DNA from: a virus
Direction: 5' to 3' (one strand)
Length of the DNA stretch: 23,180 bases
Virus record (IMG/VR): IMGVR_UViG_3300009132_000041
Location: 1-23,180 of that record
The position numbers and the translations under genes are program-made. Below, one piece after another: positions 1 through 9,800 of this stretch. Under the pieces are notes generated by a model. The model ran no database searches. It saw only the letters and a program-made list of their open reading frames with translations, and was not told the DNA's origin. Position 1 is the stretch's first letter, and every line of letters begins with the position of its first letter.

Positions 1-3000
1 GAAAATAAAAGCCTCTTAAACCACCTTTTTCTCTGTTGTTATAGTAATCAAAGATATATTCAATATCTTTTAGCTTCTCTTTATTTGCAGAGTCAACAGC
101 TTCTCTATTTTCTGAATGCTGTTCACTAAGTTCTTTGTAGCCTATTAACTCTTTTAAAGCGTCATTAATTATTAAATTACCTTCTTCATCTTTAATTAAA
201 TTACCATTTTTATCTAGATTCATTAAACTGATAAATAAATCTAATTCAGATTCTTTTCCTATCCACTCAACATTTTGTAACTTCTTAATAAGATTTTTTA
301 CTTTTTTACCAAGTTTAAAAAAGCTATTATCTGTTCTTTCTTGTACATTTTTAGGAACACTAAAAGATATATCTTTTATATTGCTATCAGCACCTTTAAT
401 TTTTTGAAGTTCATCAGTATTGTCTTTAAATAACTTTAATAAATCAGAATCCTTAATTTGTATTGTGTTCCACTGTATAAATTGCTCACCATCTTCTTGT
501 AATTCGTTTATATAAGCAAGATTAGGATTATCAAAATGTTCAATTGGGTAACTGCCACGTCTTAATCTAAATAAACCTTTATCTTTTTTGCCGTTAGAAT
601 TTACTTTCCTGGCAGTTTGTATTGCTAATAATCCTAAAGATGTACTAGCTACATTTCTAAAATTAGAATCTCTAATTACTACCCCTCTAAAAGATGAATC
701 TTCTTCAATTTTAGCAATGTTCTTCAAAAACTCTTTTTCAGAGTCTTTTTCAAATTTAACATTTAATAGATCAAACATCTCTAAACCTATATCTTTACTA
801 GCATTTCTAGTAAAAATACCTGCATTACCCCAAATAGCAATCTCTTCTTTGCCTAATCTATCTGTTTGTTTAGCGTCTCCATAAAGTAAATCAGCTATTT
901 CAAACATAGCCCTAAATTTACTATGTCCTACATTTACTGCTGCATAATGCATAGTGCTAAGCATCATTGCAAAAATTACTTCATCTGGTAAATTTCCATC
1001 TTTATCGGAAAACAGTTTAAAAGCTTGTTTTGCTAACAAACCATTTGCAAGATCTGTTTTATTTAAACCTGAGTTAATTGAGTTAAATGCTTTTTTAAAC
1101 TCAATAAATTGACTTACTAGTGCTTTTCCGTAATCACTTTCTGGGTCTACTTTGACTTTTTCTAATAAAAGCTTAATAGATTTTTCATCTAAGTTTTTGT
1201 TTTGATTAAATGAGAAGAAAGAATCACGCTCTATATCTTTAATTCTAAACAAATCAGTAACACTTAATACTGTATCTCTTAGTTTTACAAAAGTATTAGC
1301 AAATTTAGTTAAAAAATGATTTGCTGACTTTTGCCTAAGTTCTGCCGCTATAAAATTTTTAAGCTCTAATTTATGATTAGCAATTTTGTAATTTAATGCA
1401 TCTACTTTATCTTGTATTTCAACTCTGTTAAAAGGTTTTTTATTTTTTAATATATCTTTAAGAGTATCTCTTTCAGCACTTAATTTTTTTATAAGATTTA
1501 TAACTCTAGTTTGATAAGCTTTTAAACGTTTATTACGATTAGCTCTAGTCTGTTCTTTAGGATTTGCTAATTCATCAGTAGATACATCTTCGTCTATAAT
1601 TTCTTCAGCTTCTAAGATAATATCTTCAATTTCTTGAGCAGTCGCGCTATCTGAATCTTTTGCTTCTTTTTTAGGTTTAGCTTTAGGTTTACTTTTAGGC
1701 TTAGCTTTAGGTTTCTTTATATCATCAAGACTTCCTGTATCTTCTTGATTCTTAGCGATAATCTCATCAATCTTCTTTTGATTAGCAATGATAGTATCAT
1801 TTAATTCTTTATTTTTAACCTTGCTATCTACATTATTAAGTACATCAGCGATAACTGCTTTTATATTTTTTGCATATTCAATTTCTAATTCTAATAGTTC
1901 AATTAACACATCACTCTTATCATTGATGTACCAATAATTATTTAAATCAGAATCAGGTAATTGCTTACGGCTTGAATATACTTTATAAGTATTCTTATCT
2001 ACATATACGTCAGTTTTGTTTTTCTTTCTATTAAATATAGCTTTAGCTTTTTGCCAAGCTTTATATTTAAGTTCTAGCCCTAATACAAAATCATCAAATT
2101 GAGTTTCTTCAAATACATTGTTTTTAGCATTTTCTAAATAAGTTTCTAAACCTTTAAATTTACCTTTACGACCATTTGTGATTTCATCATGTACATCTAA
2201 TAAAGTCTTTTTAGCATTTTTCAGTCTTTTCTTTATTGCTCTAAAACTATCTCTAACTTTATTTTTTCTTTCAGCTTGTTCTTTTTGGGCTCCTTGTAAG
2301 CTACCTAATGTAGCATTATCAACTCCTTCGTTTAATATATCTATATCTAAAGAATCAGTATCTTGTTCAGTAGTTGTTTCTTGTTTTTTAGTTTCTTCTT
2401 TATTAAGTTTATTTAATTCACTTACAATATTCTCTCTTAATTGTACAAAACCAGAAAGTTTTACATCAATTTCTTTTAAAGCTTCTTTATCAGTAGTTTC
2501 TTTTTTATCTTTTTGTAATTCTTTTATTGCTTTGTTTATTTCACTATAAGCACCTAATAGATTAGATTTCTTCTCTTCGCGATCTTTAACAGATAAATTA
2601 TCTTCTTTTGTATTAATGTAGTCGTCATAAGCGGCTTGCGCTACATCAATTAAATCAGATAATTCTTCATTAGTCTGTGTTTGAGTTACTTTCTTTTGAA
2701 ACTTAAAACTTCCTATTGCATCTTGTCCTGCTTTAATAACTCCTTTAGTTAAATTAACTTCATTCTTTTTAGTTAAGTTATTAATGAGTACGCCTAATTG
2801 ATTACGCTCTCTATTTAATTCTTTTCTTTTAGCTTTAGATAAATTAGATTGTTTATTATTAAGAATCTTATTGATTGCTCGTATTCTTTTAGCAGCTGAA
2901 ACAATACTACTACGAGCTGGTGCACTTCCTTTTTTAGCTGCTCTTTTTTTACTACCTAATCGATTGATTGCATTATCTCTAGCTTTTTCTATATTAGCAA

Positions 3001-5134
3001 TCTGTACAGCTGCTTTATCTTTAATAGTTTTTATTGCTTTTGCACTTTTTGGTTTTCCACTTGGTGTTGTTTCGTTTATTCTTTGCTCAGTACGTGCATT
3101 TATTCTATCTATTCTTGCTTGAGCACTATCATCAATTCTTTTTGCTCTTTGCTTAATATCAATCTGTACTTCACCTGTATTAAGTTGGTCTAGAGCTTCA
3201 TTAATAGTGTTTTTAGCGTTAATTACGTTTGAGTCGGCTGTACCACCACTTGAGTCTTTTTGTTGAATTTCAAGCCTGTTTAAAGCGTCTGCAAGGAATA
3301 CAGCTTTTTCAATAGGTACTTTCTTAGCATAATCGTCAGGTAAAGTAACACCTAAGTCTTGACTAACTTTTTCTATATCACTAACTGTATCTACTAATAT
3401 CTCTTCAGATTTTTGGTCTTTGCCTCCTGTAGCTTCTTGATTTGTTGCTTCTTGTACTTGTCTTTGGATATTTTGATAAGCTCTAGCAGTAGCTCCTTGA
3501 TCGCCTGCAAGTCTATTTTGTACTTCATTTATTAAATTAGCTCCACCACTTAACGTAGAACCAGGAACTAAACCTGCTACAAAAGAATTTAATAGCCCTG
3601 ACCTAAACTCTGCACTATTCATGTCAGGTAGATGACCTTCTTTAATTAAATCTTGAGTTACTTCTTCTACAATGAACTGTAAAAATTCAGTTGTACCTTC
3701 TTGAGAACCACCAGTTAGAATACCTGCTGCTATACCTTTAGCGTTATCACCTAAATTATTTTTAAGAACTTTATTAAGAGAACTATTAGTTTGACTTTTA
3801 GCAGCTTTACCCATTCCTAATTTACGCATTAGTTTAATAGGATAAAAAGCTTCTAAAGCTCCTGCTATAGTACCACCTGCTAATGAGCCTAATCGTGCTC
3901 TTGAATCTCTTTTACCAGCTGCAGCTACATCTCCATATATACTACCTGTTTCTAAACCTGTAGCACCAAGATAAGCACCAGCTGCTCTACCTGTTTGTAC
4001 GCTAGGTATAAGCGTTTTAGTCATCCAGTTTCTAAATTTACTGCTTGTTGTATTTTTTAATGCACCTTTTACTCCAGCACTAATTGCTTGTTTAGCAACT
4101 AACCCACCTAATCCACCAGTACCTATCATTAATGCAATAGATGGCATAGCTTCACCAAGTAAAGCTCCAAATTTAGATAAAGCTTCATTTGGATTTGACC
4201 AATCTACATCCTCTACTTTAGGAAGTTGTGCTCCATTTGCTTGTGCTTCTTCTAAGTTGCGTAAATACTGTTCAATAAACCAAGTAGCAGTAGCTTCACC
4301 TCTTTTACCTGGTATTGAATCAGCAATTAAAGCTGCCATTCCCCAACCAGTAGCTTGCAACCCATCTATACCTTGGCTTAAACCTTTACCAGCACTTATC
4401 CAAAATCCTTCACCACTATAAGTTTTTTCATTAAAACTTCTTGTAGCTTCTTCTAATTTTTGTACACCATCAATATAAGAATCTACATTATATTGACTAT
4501 AAAACATAGCATTAGTTTTAGGCGTATTCATTACTTCATTAATGATTTTGCCTGTTTCAGGATTACGTACAGTAATTAAAGGTCTACCATAATAGCCTTC
4601 GCCATCCTGGCGGATGTCTACGGCTATTTGACCACTACTAGTATTTTGTCCTTCGAGTAAAAGACGTTTAAATTCTTCAGTTTGTTTAGCTGCCTCTTCA
4701 TTTAACATTCTCTGAGACACCATTGTGTAATCTTTTATGCCATTTCTTTTAGCATAAGATATACGATGTAGATCCCACTTTTTACTACGTTTACTGCCAT
4801 CAGTAGGTTCTATACTTCCAAGATAAGGTATTAGTTCATTATTTTCATCATATTTAGCTGTTTCATATGCATCTAAACTAAATCCTTTGCCACCACCGTA
4901 TAAACGTCCAAAATTACGTAAAGTATCAGCATCTGTGATATCATCAATATTTATATTTTGAGATATAAAGTCATTAGTCTTTTCTTCTGATTTAAGACCT
5001 AACTCTTCTTTTTTACGATTAACTAACTGATCTAAACTTTCAGTTTGTTCTGATAGTACCTTATCTAATACAGTACTTTGTTGATTTGCTAAACTTTGTA
5101 AGTAAGCTTCATCTATGGCGTTATTTGTTGCCAT
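1..5134 (-). CDS. Giant virion protein, candidate N4-type virion RNA polymerase (3' end outside window)
   Basis: The frame is open from the ATG at 5132-5134 through base 1, giving at least 1711 residues. Visible layout: a hydrophilic N terminus; a Gly/Ala-rich, weakly hydrophobic stretch at about residues 315-520 (membrane-insertion type, with EGTTEFLQF near 475); a long Lys/Glu-rich helical region to about 1250 with a KPKA/KPKS repeat at 1141-1156; then a globular part. In that last part, segments near 1385 (MMLSTMHYAAVN) and 1437 (GIFTRNASKDIG), and a long polar helix ending YIFDYYNN followed by GLRGFYF at the window edge, run in the same order as the region before the TxxGR motif of N4 virion RNA polymerase. 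Its position last after portal and capsid is also that of N4 gene 50. It starts 4 nt after the upstream stop with no Shine-Dalgarno. The catalytic motifs would lie beyond base 1, so polymerase identity is inferred. A different giant ejection protein is the alternative. Confidence 0.6.
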   Translation of the reverse strand, partial: MATNNAIDEAYLQSLANQQSTVLDKVLSEQTESLDQLVNRKKEELGLKSEEKTNDFISQNINIDDITDADTLRNFGRLYGGGKGFSLDAYETAKYDENNELIPYLGSIEPTDGSKRSKKWDLHRISYAKRNGIKDYTMVSQRMLNEEAAKQTEEFKRLLLEGQNTSSGQIAVDIRQDGEGYYGRPLITVRNPETGKIINEVMNTPKTNAMFYSQYNVDSYIDGVQKLEEATRSFNEKTYSGEGFWISAGKGLSQGIDGLQATGWGMAALIADSIPGKRGEATATWFIEQYLRNLEEAQANGAQLPKVEDVDWSNPNEALSKFGALLGEAMPSIALMIGTGGLGGLVAKQAISAGVKGALKNTTSSKFRNWMTKTLIPSVQTGRAAGAYLGATGLETGSIYGDVAAAGKRDSRARLGSLAGGTIAGALEAFYPIKLMRKLGMGKAAKSQTNSSLNKVLKNNLGDNAKGIAAGILTGGSQEGTTEFLQFIVEEVTQDLIKEGHLPDMNSAEFRSGLLNSFVAGLVPGSTLSGGANLINEVQNRLAGDQGATARAYQNIQRQVQEATNQEATGGKDQKSEEILVDTVSDIEKVSQDLGVTLPDDYAKKVPIEKAVFLADALNRLEIQQKDSSGGTADSNVINAKNTINEALDQLNTGEVQIDIKQRAKRIDDSAQARIDRINARTEQRINETTPSGKPKSAKAIKTIKDKAAVQIANIEKARDNAINRLGSKKRAAKKGSAPARSSIVSAAKRIRAINKILNNKQSNLSKAKRKELNRERNQLGVLINNLTKKNEVNLTKGVIKAGQDAIGSFKFQKKVTQTQTNEELSDLIDVAQAAYDDYINTKEDNLSVKDREEKKSNLLGAYSEINKAIKELQKDKKETTDKEALKEIDVKLSGFVQLRENIVSELNKLNKEETKKQETTTEQDTDSLDIDILNEGVDNATLGSLQGAQKEQAERKNKVRDSFRAIKKRLKNAKKTLLDVHDEITNGRKGKFKGLETYLENAKNNVFEETQFDDFVLGLELKYKAWQKAKAIFNRKKNKTDVYVDKNTYKVYSSRKQLPDSDLNNYWYINDKSDVLIELLELEIEYAKNIKAVIADVLNNVDSKVKNKELNDTIIANQKKIDEIIAKNQEDTGSLDDIKKPKAKPKSKPKAKPKKEAKDSDSATAQEIEDIILEAEEIIDEDVSTDELANPKEQTRANRNKRLKAYQTRVINLIKKLSAERDTLKDILKNKKPFNRVEIQDKVDALNYKIANHKLELKNFIAAELRQKSANHFLTKFANTFVKLRDTVLSVTDLFRIKDIERDSFFSFNQNKNLDEKSIKLLLEKVKVDPESDYGKALVSQFIEFKKAFNSINSGLNKTDLANGLLAKQAFKLFSDKDGNLPDEVIFAMMLSTMHYAAVNVGHSKFRAMFEIADLLYGDAKQTDRLGKEEIAIWGNAGIFTRNASKDIGLEMFDLLNVKFEKDSEKEFLKNIAKIEEDSSFRGVVIRDSNFRNVASTSLGLLAIQTARKVNSNGKKDKGLFRLRRGSYPIEHFDNPNLAYINELQEDGEQFIQWNTIQIKDSDLLKLFKDNTDELQKIKGADSNIKDISFSVPKNVQERTDNSFFKLGKKVKNLIKKLQNVEWIGKESELDLFISLMNLDKNGNLIKDEEGNLIINDALKELIGYKELSEQHSENREAVDSANKEKLKDIEYIFDYYNNREKGGLRGFYF
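1667..1714 (-). repeat. Coding tandem repeat, Lys-Pro-Lys-Ala/Ser x4
   Basis: Four 12-nt units inside the giant gene encode KPKA, KPKS, KPKA and KPKK (residues about 1141-1156). It lies in the Lys/Glu-rich linker ahead of the proposed polymerase part. It is basic and probably unstructured, so a flexible hinge or nucleic-acid contact is possible, but nothing more specific can be read from it. Confidence 0.85.
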
Positions 5135-5138
5135 TTGT

Positions 5139-6272
5139 TTATTTATTTAAGTCACGGTTTTGTATTTCTTCTCTTTCTTTAATGAAATCCATATAACCGC
5201 TACCAGGACCTGTATACCAGCCACCATCCCACTCACCACCGTAACCATATTTTCTTAAATCTTCTTTGTTACTTACATCTCCAAAGATTGTTTCAGCGCT
5301 TTTTTCTTTAAAATCATTTTTATCAATTTTTTGTCCTTCGTTTTCATTCCAAATTTTAAAGAATACTTTTTCTAATTGACCTTTATCAAGTTTAGGATTA
5401 TTTTCAACAAATTCATCAAAATATAAACTTTTAACAATAGATTTACTTGTTATAAATTTACTTGCATCTTTACCTTGTTCTAACGCTTCATTACGTTTAA
5501 CTTGCATAAGTTTTTCATATAAAGCATCTTGAGAACCTTTTTCAGCAAAATCCCACTGTTTACCGTCTAATGTAAATGTCATGTCATCATCAAATGGTCT
5601 ATCTGCCCATTCAATAGTTTGTGTATTAAATGCTTTATTTAATTCATCACGACTAATTTCACTTCCATATTTATCTAAGAATTTATTTGAATAACGTACA
5701 ATTTGTTTTTGTTCTTTTTCACCAAAGTCACTTCCAAAAGGTGTCCAAGCATTCATCCATAAAAATCCACCTTGATTTTCATCTTCTAAATCTTCAAATA
5801 ATTCATTTTTAGGGTCACCAGGATTTTGTGCATCAGATGCACTTATGTTAGATGAACTGCTACTACTCCTTGTTGATGTTTTTGGCACTGCTGCCAATTC
5901 CATAGCATCTTCATGCTCTATTCCTTGCATTAATTTATTAAAATAATGTTGAGTAGCTAATTGTTTTTCATAAGCAGCTTGTTCTCTATCAGGAGCACCT
6001 AACTCATAATTAGTTTTATTAACTTGATCTAAATTTAACCAAGATTGATTAGCTGCACCAATCATAGCATCACGTTCTTCTTGACTACCAGCATTCATTA
6101 AATCAGCTACAAAAGCATCTGTTTCACTTTTTTGTCTATCGTCAACGTATCCTGATATAGCTTCTTGTATGCCTGTACCTGCTTCACCAATTTGTCGAGC
6201 TGATTGGTTCATTGAATTTAGAATCCCTGAAGGATTCATAGGAGCTATGTTTTTCCAAGTTACTGCAGCCAT
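5139..6272 (-). CDS. Probable internal virion (ejection) protein, 377 aa
   Basis: The ATG at 6270-6272 has a good ribosome site (AGGAG, 7 nt upstream). The product is soluble, polar and mostly helical, with no signal peptide or membrane segment. The N terminus (VTWKNIAPMNPSG, then a helical stretch with AISGYVDDRQKSETDAF) resembles the start of ejection-type proteins in podoviruses, as I recall them. A Ser-rich linker (SSSSSS at about 137-142) separates it from a C-terminal part rich in Trp, Asp and Lys. It lies immediately before the giant gene (4 nt gap), the position of N4 gene 51, and may be ejected with the giant protein. The function is inferred from position; no catalytic motif is seen. 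Confidence 0.6.
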   Translation of the reverse strand: MAAVTWKNIAPMNPSGILNSMNQSARQIGEAGTGIQEAISGYVDDRQKSETDAFVADLMNAGSQEERDAMIGAANQSWLNLDQVNKTNYELGAPDREQAAYEKQLATQHYFNKLMQGIEHEDAMELAAVPKTSTRSSSSSSNISASDAQNPGDPKNELFEDLEDENQGGFLWMNAWTPFGSDFGEKEQKQIVRYSNKFLDKYGSEISRDELNKAFNTQTIEWADRPFDDDMTFTLDGKQWDFAEKGSQDALYEKLMQVKRNEALEQGKDASKFITSKSIVKSLYFDEFVENNPKLDKGQLEKVFFKIWNENEGQKIDKNDFKEKSAETIFGDVSNKEDLRKYGYGGEWDGGWYTGPGSGYMDFIKEREEIQNRDLNK

Positions 6273-6285
6273 GTTATTCTCCTAA

Positions 6286-6765
6286 TTAACCTACGTAATT
6301 ATCTGAAGTAGGCATACCTTGTGCAGCTGCCCAATCATTTCTTCTTTGAATCATATTGTTAGTTACTTTAGCTTGGTCTGCGTAATTACGCTCCCATTGG
6401 TCTTTCATTGTATCGTAAGCATCTCTCTGTAGACCTATGTTTTTTAATGCAGCCCATCCAGATGCTAATTGACCTAATCCACTTATAGCACTTCCAAAAG
6501 CATTCATGTTATCAGCAGTAAAGTATTTACCTAAACCTGAACCTGAAGGATTCAAAACTGTTCTATCAAGATTATTTGAAAAATTGTAACCACTATTATT
6601 TAATAAAGCTCGTTGTACATCTTGACCACCAAAACCCATGTCCATACCTGCATTACCAAAACTAGGAATCCCATCAAATGTAGCAGCTCCTGAATTATTA
6701 AAGCCTTGAACTTTATTTACATTTCCATATATAGAAGGGTATTGTTCTTCCCAATTAATTGCCAT
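6286..6765 (-). CDS. Small virion structural protein, 159 aa
   Basis: The start has a good ribosome site (GGAGAG, 5 nt before ATG). The first half is rich in Asn, Gly and Ser and low in predicted structure. The second half is helical: a Gly/Ala hydrophobic segment (AISGLGQLASGWAALKNIG, about 92-110) followed by a polar amphipathic helix with DAYDTMKDQWERNYADQ. This layout, with a small hydrophobic helix and an amphipathic tail, fits a podovirus internal or ejected protein. It sits between the 1022-aa and 377-aa genes, about where N4 gene 52 lies. No named family is recognised with certainty. Confidence 0.55.
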   Translation of the reverse strand: MAINWEEQYPSIYGNVNKVQGFNNSGAATFDGIPSFGNAGMDMGFGGQDVQRALLNNSGYNFSNNLDRTVLNPSGSGLGKYFTADNMNAFGSAISGLGQLASGWAALKNIGLQRDAYDTMKDQWERNYADQAKVTNNMIQRRNDWAAAQGMPTSDNYVG

Positions 6766-6817
6766 TATTCTCTCCGATTAGAGTTTACAAATAAAGTTGT
6801 TATAATCATACATCATA

Positions 6818-6847
6818 ATTATAGCCTTGTATAGTTCTTTTTATTAA
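6818..6847 (-). promoter_or_regulatory. Weak sigma70-like promoter candidate in a 78-bp gap
   Basis: Reading leftward, TTAATA (6842-6847), 18 nt, then a perfect TATAAT (6818-6823) lie in the gap between the 1022-aa and 159-aa genes. It could give separate transcription of the 159-aa, 377-aa and giant genes. The -35 matches only 4 of 6 consensus bases, and such sequences arise often by chance in AT-rich DNA. The rest of the gap holds the AGAGAAT ribosome site and a 12-codon open frame not considered a gene. Confidence 0.25.
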
Positions 6848-9800
6848 GTCTGCATTACTTGAGTTTCATATAAAACATCCCAAGTATTATCATAATTGTA
6901 ATCTTCAAATCCTAAAACATGGAAATTGTTATAGTAAGCTAAGTATTCTGTAGGCATCATAGGATTAATAGTAGATTGCATATTTACATTAACTAAGTTA
7001 CTTAAATGTCTTATAGTGTTAGGACTATATTCTTCATTTAATTCAGCTAATTGGTCTTCTAAACTCTCTTGTCTTTCTTTTTCTGCATTCCATTCAAGTG
7101 TTAAATCTTCTTGTAAGCCTTCTACTGTAGTTTCTATTACTGTTGATATTAAATCAGCTGTATTACCTATTAAAGTTGCTACATCTTCAAATGCCCTAAA
7201 GTTTATTCCTTTTCCACCACTAACTGTATATCCAATAAAGATAGCTACTGCAAATGCTAATTCAGGACTTACTTCTTTAGCAATAGTAATAATGATCTTT
7301 TCTATAACTAAATTAATTACTATTTGTTTAATCATAGCTGCAATAGCTTGAGCTGCAGCAAACTGACCTGATATGATTGCCATTAAGAATAATACAACTT
7401 GTACTATTTTTAATAACCCTGACCATACAGGTTGTTCAATTATTTGTACATCAGCTACATATAACGATATATGCGCACTTGCTACAAACAAACTAGACAC
7501 ATGGTCATTAGGTAAGGTTTTAATAACTTCGTATGAAAACGGTATCATCAAACCAGTAGGGTCAGTTAAATCAAAGTTAACCATCTTAAACTTACTAGTT
7601 TGTGAATCAATTACTCGTAACATACTTTTAGGTGAGTGCACAGTGTATGTGTTCATACCGTTAACTACATTTTGATAGTAAGTAAATGATGTACCTACAG
7701 TAGTAGGTTCGTTAGCTTTACTAATCTTTTTTACTCCAGATGTAATTGATAATGGTGTTAATACACAAAGTCCTGCACTACCATTTCCACCATCATTTCC
7801 ACTTTGTCCACCTGCACCTCCACCCCCAATACTAACTACAACATAATCAGTAGAATTAGCTAATGTGTGATTTACAGTATAGTAAGCGCCTCTATTGCCT
7901 CCTGCTCCAGAATCATCTTGATAGAACCATCCACCATCGTCACCAGCTCCTGCTCCACCTGCTGAATAACCTGAAGCATGACCACCAGCTGAATCATTAT
8001 AGTTTTGTCCTCCACTTCCTGAAAATGAGGAATGAGCTCCTGAAGGTACTCCATTGCTGCCAGGACCACCAAAATTATCTCCAGGATCTCCAACAGAAGT
8101 TTCACCCATACTATTTCCTCCTCCTCCGCTTCCACCTGAAGCAGAATAAGTGTTTAATAGTGTGCCTCCTGCATTATATACTCTTGCGTAAGTTGTTCCT
8201 CCACTATGTCCATTACTACCACTACCTCCTCTTTCAGCACTACCTCCACCACCTCCACCACCAGATATTTCGATTTTTAACGTTGCAGAAGTAGCAACTG
8301 GGTAATAAGTCGTATTGTTTGTTATTACTTGAGTAGTAGGAGTAGGTACACGTTCATATATTTCAGATGGTTTAACTTCGCCAGAAGTACTAATACTATT
8401 GTCTGAATTTATTATTGTTCCTGAAAAACTAATTCCTTGTGTAGGTTGCATCCAATTGGCTGCTTCCGAAGAATAAGAAGATTCTTGAGTAAGAGTACCT
8501 GCAATAAACGCTGCTAACTCAGTAGCATTAGAAACAAAATAACCTACGTTATAGCTTTTTATACCTGATGAAACGTAATAAGTACTTAATAAATTATTGC
8601 TACTATCAAATCTGCTTGCGTCTGAATAATATTTATCATATATATCTGAACCAGCACCTGCACTATTAATCTGTGCTACAGTGTAATTAGCATATGTAAT
8701 GTAAGCCCAGGTAAATGCTAACTTATAATCACCTTGTGTTACAAGAATAGTATTATAAGGTTTGTCATCCGAGCTTGGTGTACTATCATAAATAGCTTTA
8801 GTTACACCTTGACCAGGGAATAACGTACTTAAAAATCTAAAGCCATAATTCATCGCTATTTGTGATGTATCCCAGACTCTAACACCAAAATTTAAATAAA
8901 CATGGTCTACTTTATTTTGATAGTTAGCAATGTTAGTAGCAGCAACATCTGCCATAACTTCGTCAATAATATTTTCAGCGTCTAAACCTACAGTATCAGC
9001 TAATCCTATTATGCTATCGCGTTTACTAGTACTTTGTCCTGAAGCATTAAAATTAGTATTATTTAAACGTAAAGGTATTGCAGGCAATACACTCAGTGTT
9101 TCTGTACCAGTAGTAGTAATTTGAGTATTTGGATCATCTAAACCGCTATAAGTACCAGCACCTACTTTATATACAAATAATTTATTTACGCTAGGAGCAC
9201 TGTCTAAATAGTAATTTACTATGTAATGTAGTCCCGTAGGTTTGCTAGGTATATTAAATGCAGTAAAGTTTGCTAAAGGACTTCCTGTACGTAATGTGTA
9301 ATCATTACTACTACTGTTATATACAGAATTAGCAACGTTAACAGTGTAACTAGTTCCACTATGTGTAAATGTACTAGTCTCGTGTACATATGCTTTATTT
9401 TCTTGAAGCCAATATTTTTGCCAAGGGTTTACAAACAATGTACCTAATTTAGCATTAGATATTGTGCACGGAGCGCTATTAAGAGTAGTTAACACAGAAT
9501 CGACTTCATCATAGTCGACAGTCATTACATTTCCTTTTAGAGTTGGAAAGTCTTCAAAATAATCACCATCATCAATATACTTGATAAATTTTCTAATGTT
9601 TTGTTTGCCATTTTGAAATAGTGTAGCAAATCTTAAAGCTTCAGCTATATCTTGTCCTTGAGTAATAGCTTTTACAACAGTTTCTGCAGAAGCTTTTTTA
9701 TCAGGGTCTGCAAATAAAGCTTGGTTATGTATTTCAAATAGTTCTACATCATCACTATCTGTTTCACCATCTTCATATCCTAATAGATTAGCAACAGGAG

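Noticed and set aside
588-3122. Several plus-strand open frames of 83-123 codons opposite the giant gene
   Set aside because: They are Phe/Ser/Leu-rich mirror images of Lys/Glu-rich coding sequence, with no ribosome sites and no other plus-strand genes in the window.
1-5134. Reading the giant protein as a peptidoglycan transglycosylase or methyltransferase-helicase polyvalent protein
   Set aside because: In translating the visible 1711 residues I saw no transglycosylase Glu motif, no Walker A/B pair and no methyltransferase motif. These could still lie outside the window, so the alternative is only weakened.
6766-6843. Twelve-codon open frame in the gap before the 159-aa gene
   Set aside because: It is too short, and the purines upstream (AAGG) are badly spaced. 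It is better seen as leader sequence.
7863-8294. Plus-strand and alternative minus-strand open frames inside the glycine-rich domain
   Set aside because: GGT/GGA-rich coding DNA yields long open frames in other frames. The products are Leu/His or Glu repeats with no start signals.
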